Shown here piece by piece: positions 12,330 to 12,591 of a stretch of 12,591 nucleotides of DNA. The position numbers and the translations under genes are program-made. The notes beneath the pieces were generated by a model. The model did not search any database and was not told the DNA's origin. It saw nothing but the letters and a program-made list of their open reading frames with translations. The stretch lies in contig CANGGA010000014.1 in the NCBI GenBank assembly GCA_947453285.1, positions 1 to 12,591 of the forward strand, written 5' to 3'. The stretch is from Microbacteriaceae bacterium. Lineage in GTDB: Bacteria; Actinomycetota; Actinomycetes; Actinomycetales; Microbacteriaceae. Each line of letters opens with the position of its first letter. Position 1 is the first letter of the stretch.

Positions 12330-12591
12330 TTAGGCCTTGGCTGGCAAACGCCAGATGTTGAGGCTGAGTTTTTCACCTGGAACTTTGACCGTGGTCGAAG
12401 TCAAGGTGAGCTTGCCGCCACCGAATAGGTTTTCTGCCTTCGCAAGGTTTGCGACAACGTCTCGAGGCAAAACGATCTTGTTATCTGCACCGCGAGTGGC
12501 GGCAACCAAAATTGTCTGCTTCGCATTTTCGCGCACGAAGACAATGGCTTCGTCTGAAGCATAGACAAAACGCATTCCACCATCGTTCAAC
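12330..12591 (-). CDS. C-terminal end of a probable GH13-family alpha-glucosidase/alpha-amylase
   Basis: Only the last ~87 residues are in the window, and the frame stays open to the edge. GGMRFVYASDEAIVFVRENAKQTILVAATR resembles the start of the beta-sandwich domain that follows the catalytic barrel in GH13 enzymes, where a GG-L/M-RW/F-x-Y-x-DD/E run leads to an F-x-RE strand. The rest alternates short strands and ends NIWRLPAKA. Catalytic residues would be outside the window, so the activity (alpha-glucan cleavage) is inferred from this tail alone. The gene ends 35 nt before tRNA-Thr on the same strand, with no terminator hairpin in between, so readthrough into the tRNA is possible. Confidence 0.6.
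   Translation of the reverse strand, partial: LNDGGMRFVYASDEAIVFVRENAKQTILVAATRGADNKIVLPRDVVANLAKAENLFGGGKLTLTSTTVKVPGEKLSLNIWRLPAKA

Overview
The window looks like a conserved chromosomal segment of an actinobacterium, most likely Microbacteriaceae with moderate GC and a streamlined genome (Luna-type freshwater lineages are my guess). The main support is gene order: on the minus strand tRNA-Thr, tRNA-Met, hadA, hadB, murB, then tRNA-Trp, secE, nusG, rplK, rplA. This resembles the mycobacterial thrT-metT-rpmG2-hadABC-trpT-secE-nusG-rplK-rplA block, but here with no rpmG, no hadC, and with murB and an aminotransferase inserted. Leaderless-looking starts, TAnnnT -10 elements and an acidic NusG extension also fit Actinobacteria.

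Left part (1-2400): the C-terminal tail of a plus-strand membrane protein meets a minus-strand dual-specificity-type phosphatase tail to tail. The phosphatase is transcribed divergently from a 501-residue TPR-like protein of unknown function. The 129-bp divergent intergenic region carries an 11-bp perfect inverted repeat. Each arm, read outward, is the start of a TGTCGGTG-N8-(TAnnnT-like) promoter, the RecA-independent DNA-damage promoter bound by PafBC in mycobacteria. This predicts a co-induced, DNA-damage-responsive gene pair made of an unusual phosphatase and an uncharacterised TPR protein. It is the best candidate in the window for something undescribed.

Middle-left (2390-6240): a tight minus-strand cluster of a PLP-dependent Orn/Lys/Arg decarboxylase-family enzyme, a NarL-type response regulator, and a histidine kinase with two separate four-helix membrane blocks. 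The kinase gene ends in a 30-bp near-perfect palindrome inside its coding sequence that probably doubles as a terminator.

Middle-right (6290-8873): the tRNA-Trp-secE-nusG-rplK-rplA transcription unit, ended by a strong intrinsic terminator. The rplK-rplA spacer contains a hairpin that resembles the L1-binding stalk of 23S rRNA, so it is a likely L1 feedback site.

Right part (8874-12591): a class I aminotransferase gene (plus strand, probably leaderless) overlaps the end of murB by 4 nt. murB, hadB and hadA are joined by successive 1-nt TAATG stop/start overlaps, which links a cell-wall precursor enzyme to a fatty-acid-elongation dehydratase. Then come tRNA-Met, an intrinsic terminator, tRNA-Thr, and the C-terminal end of what looks like a GH13-family glycosidase running off the window. 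I saw no insertion sequences, CRISPR arrays, rRNA genes or phage genes.
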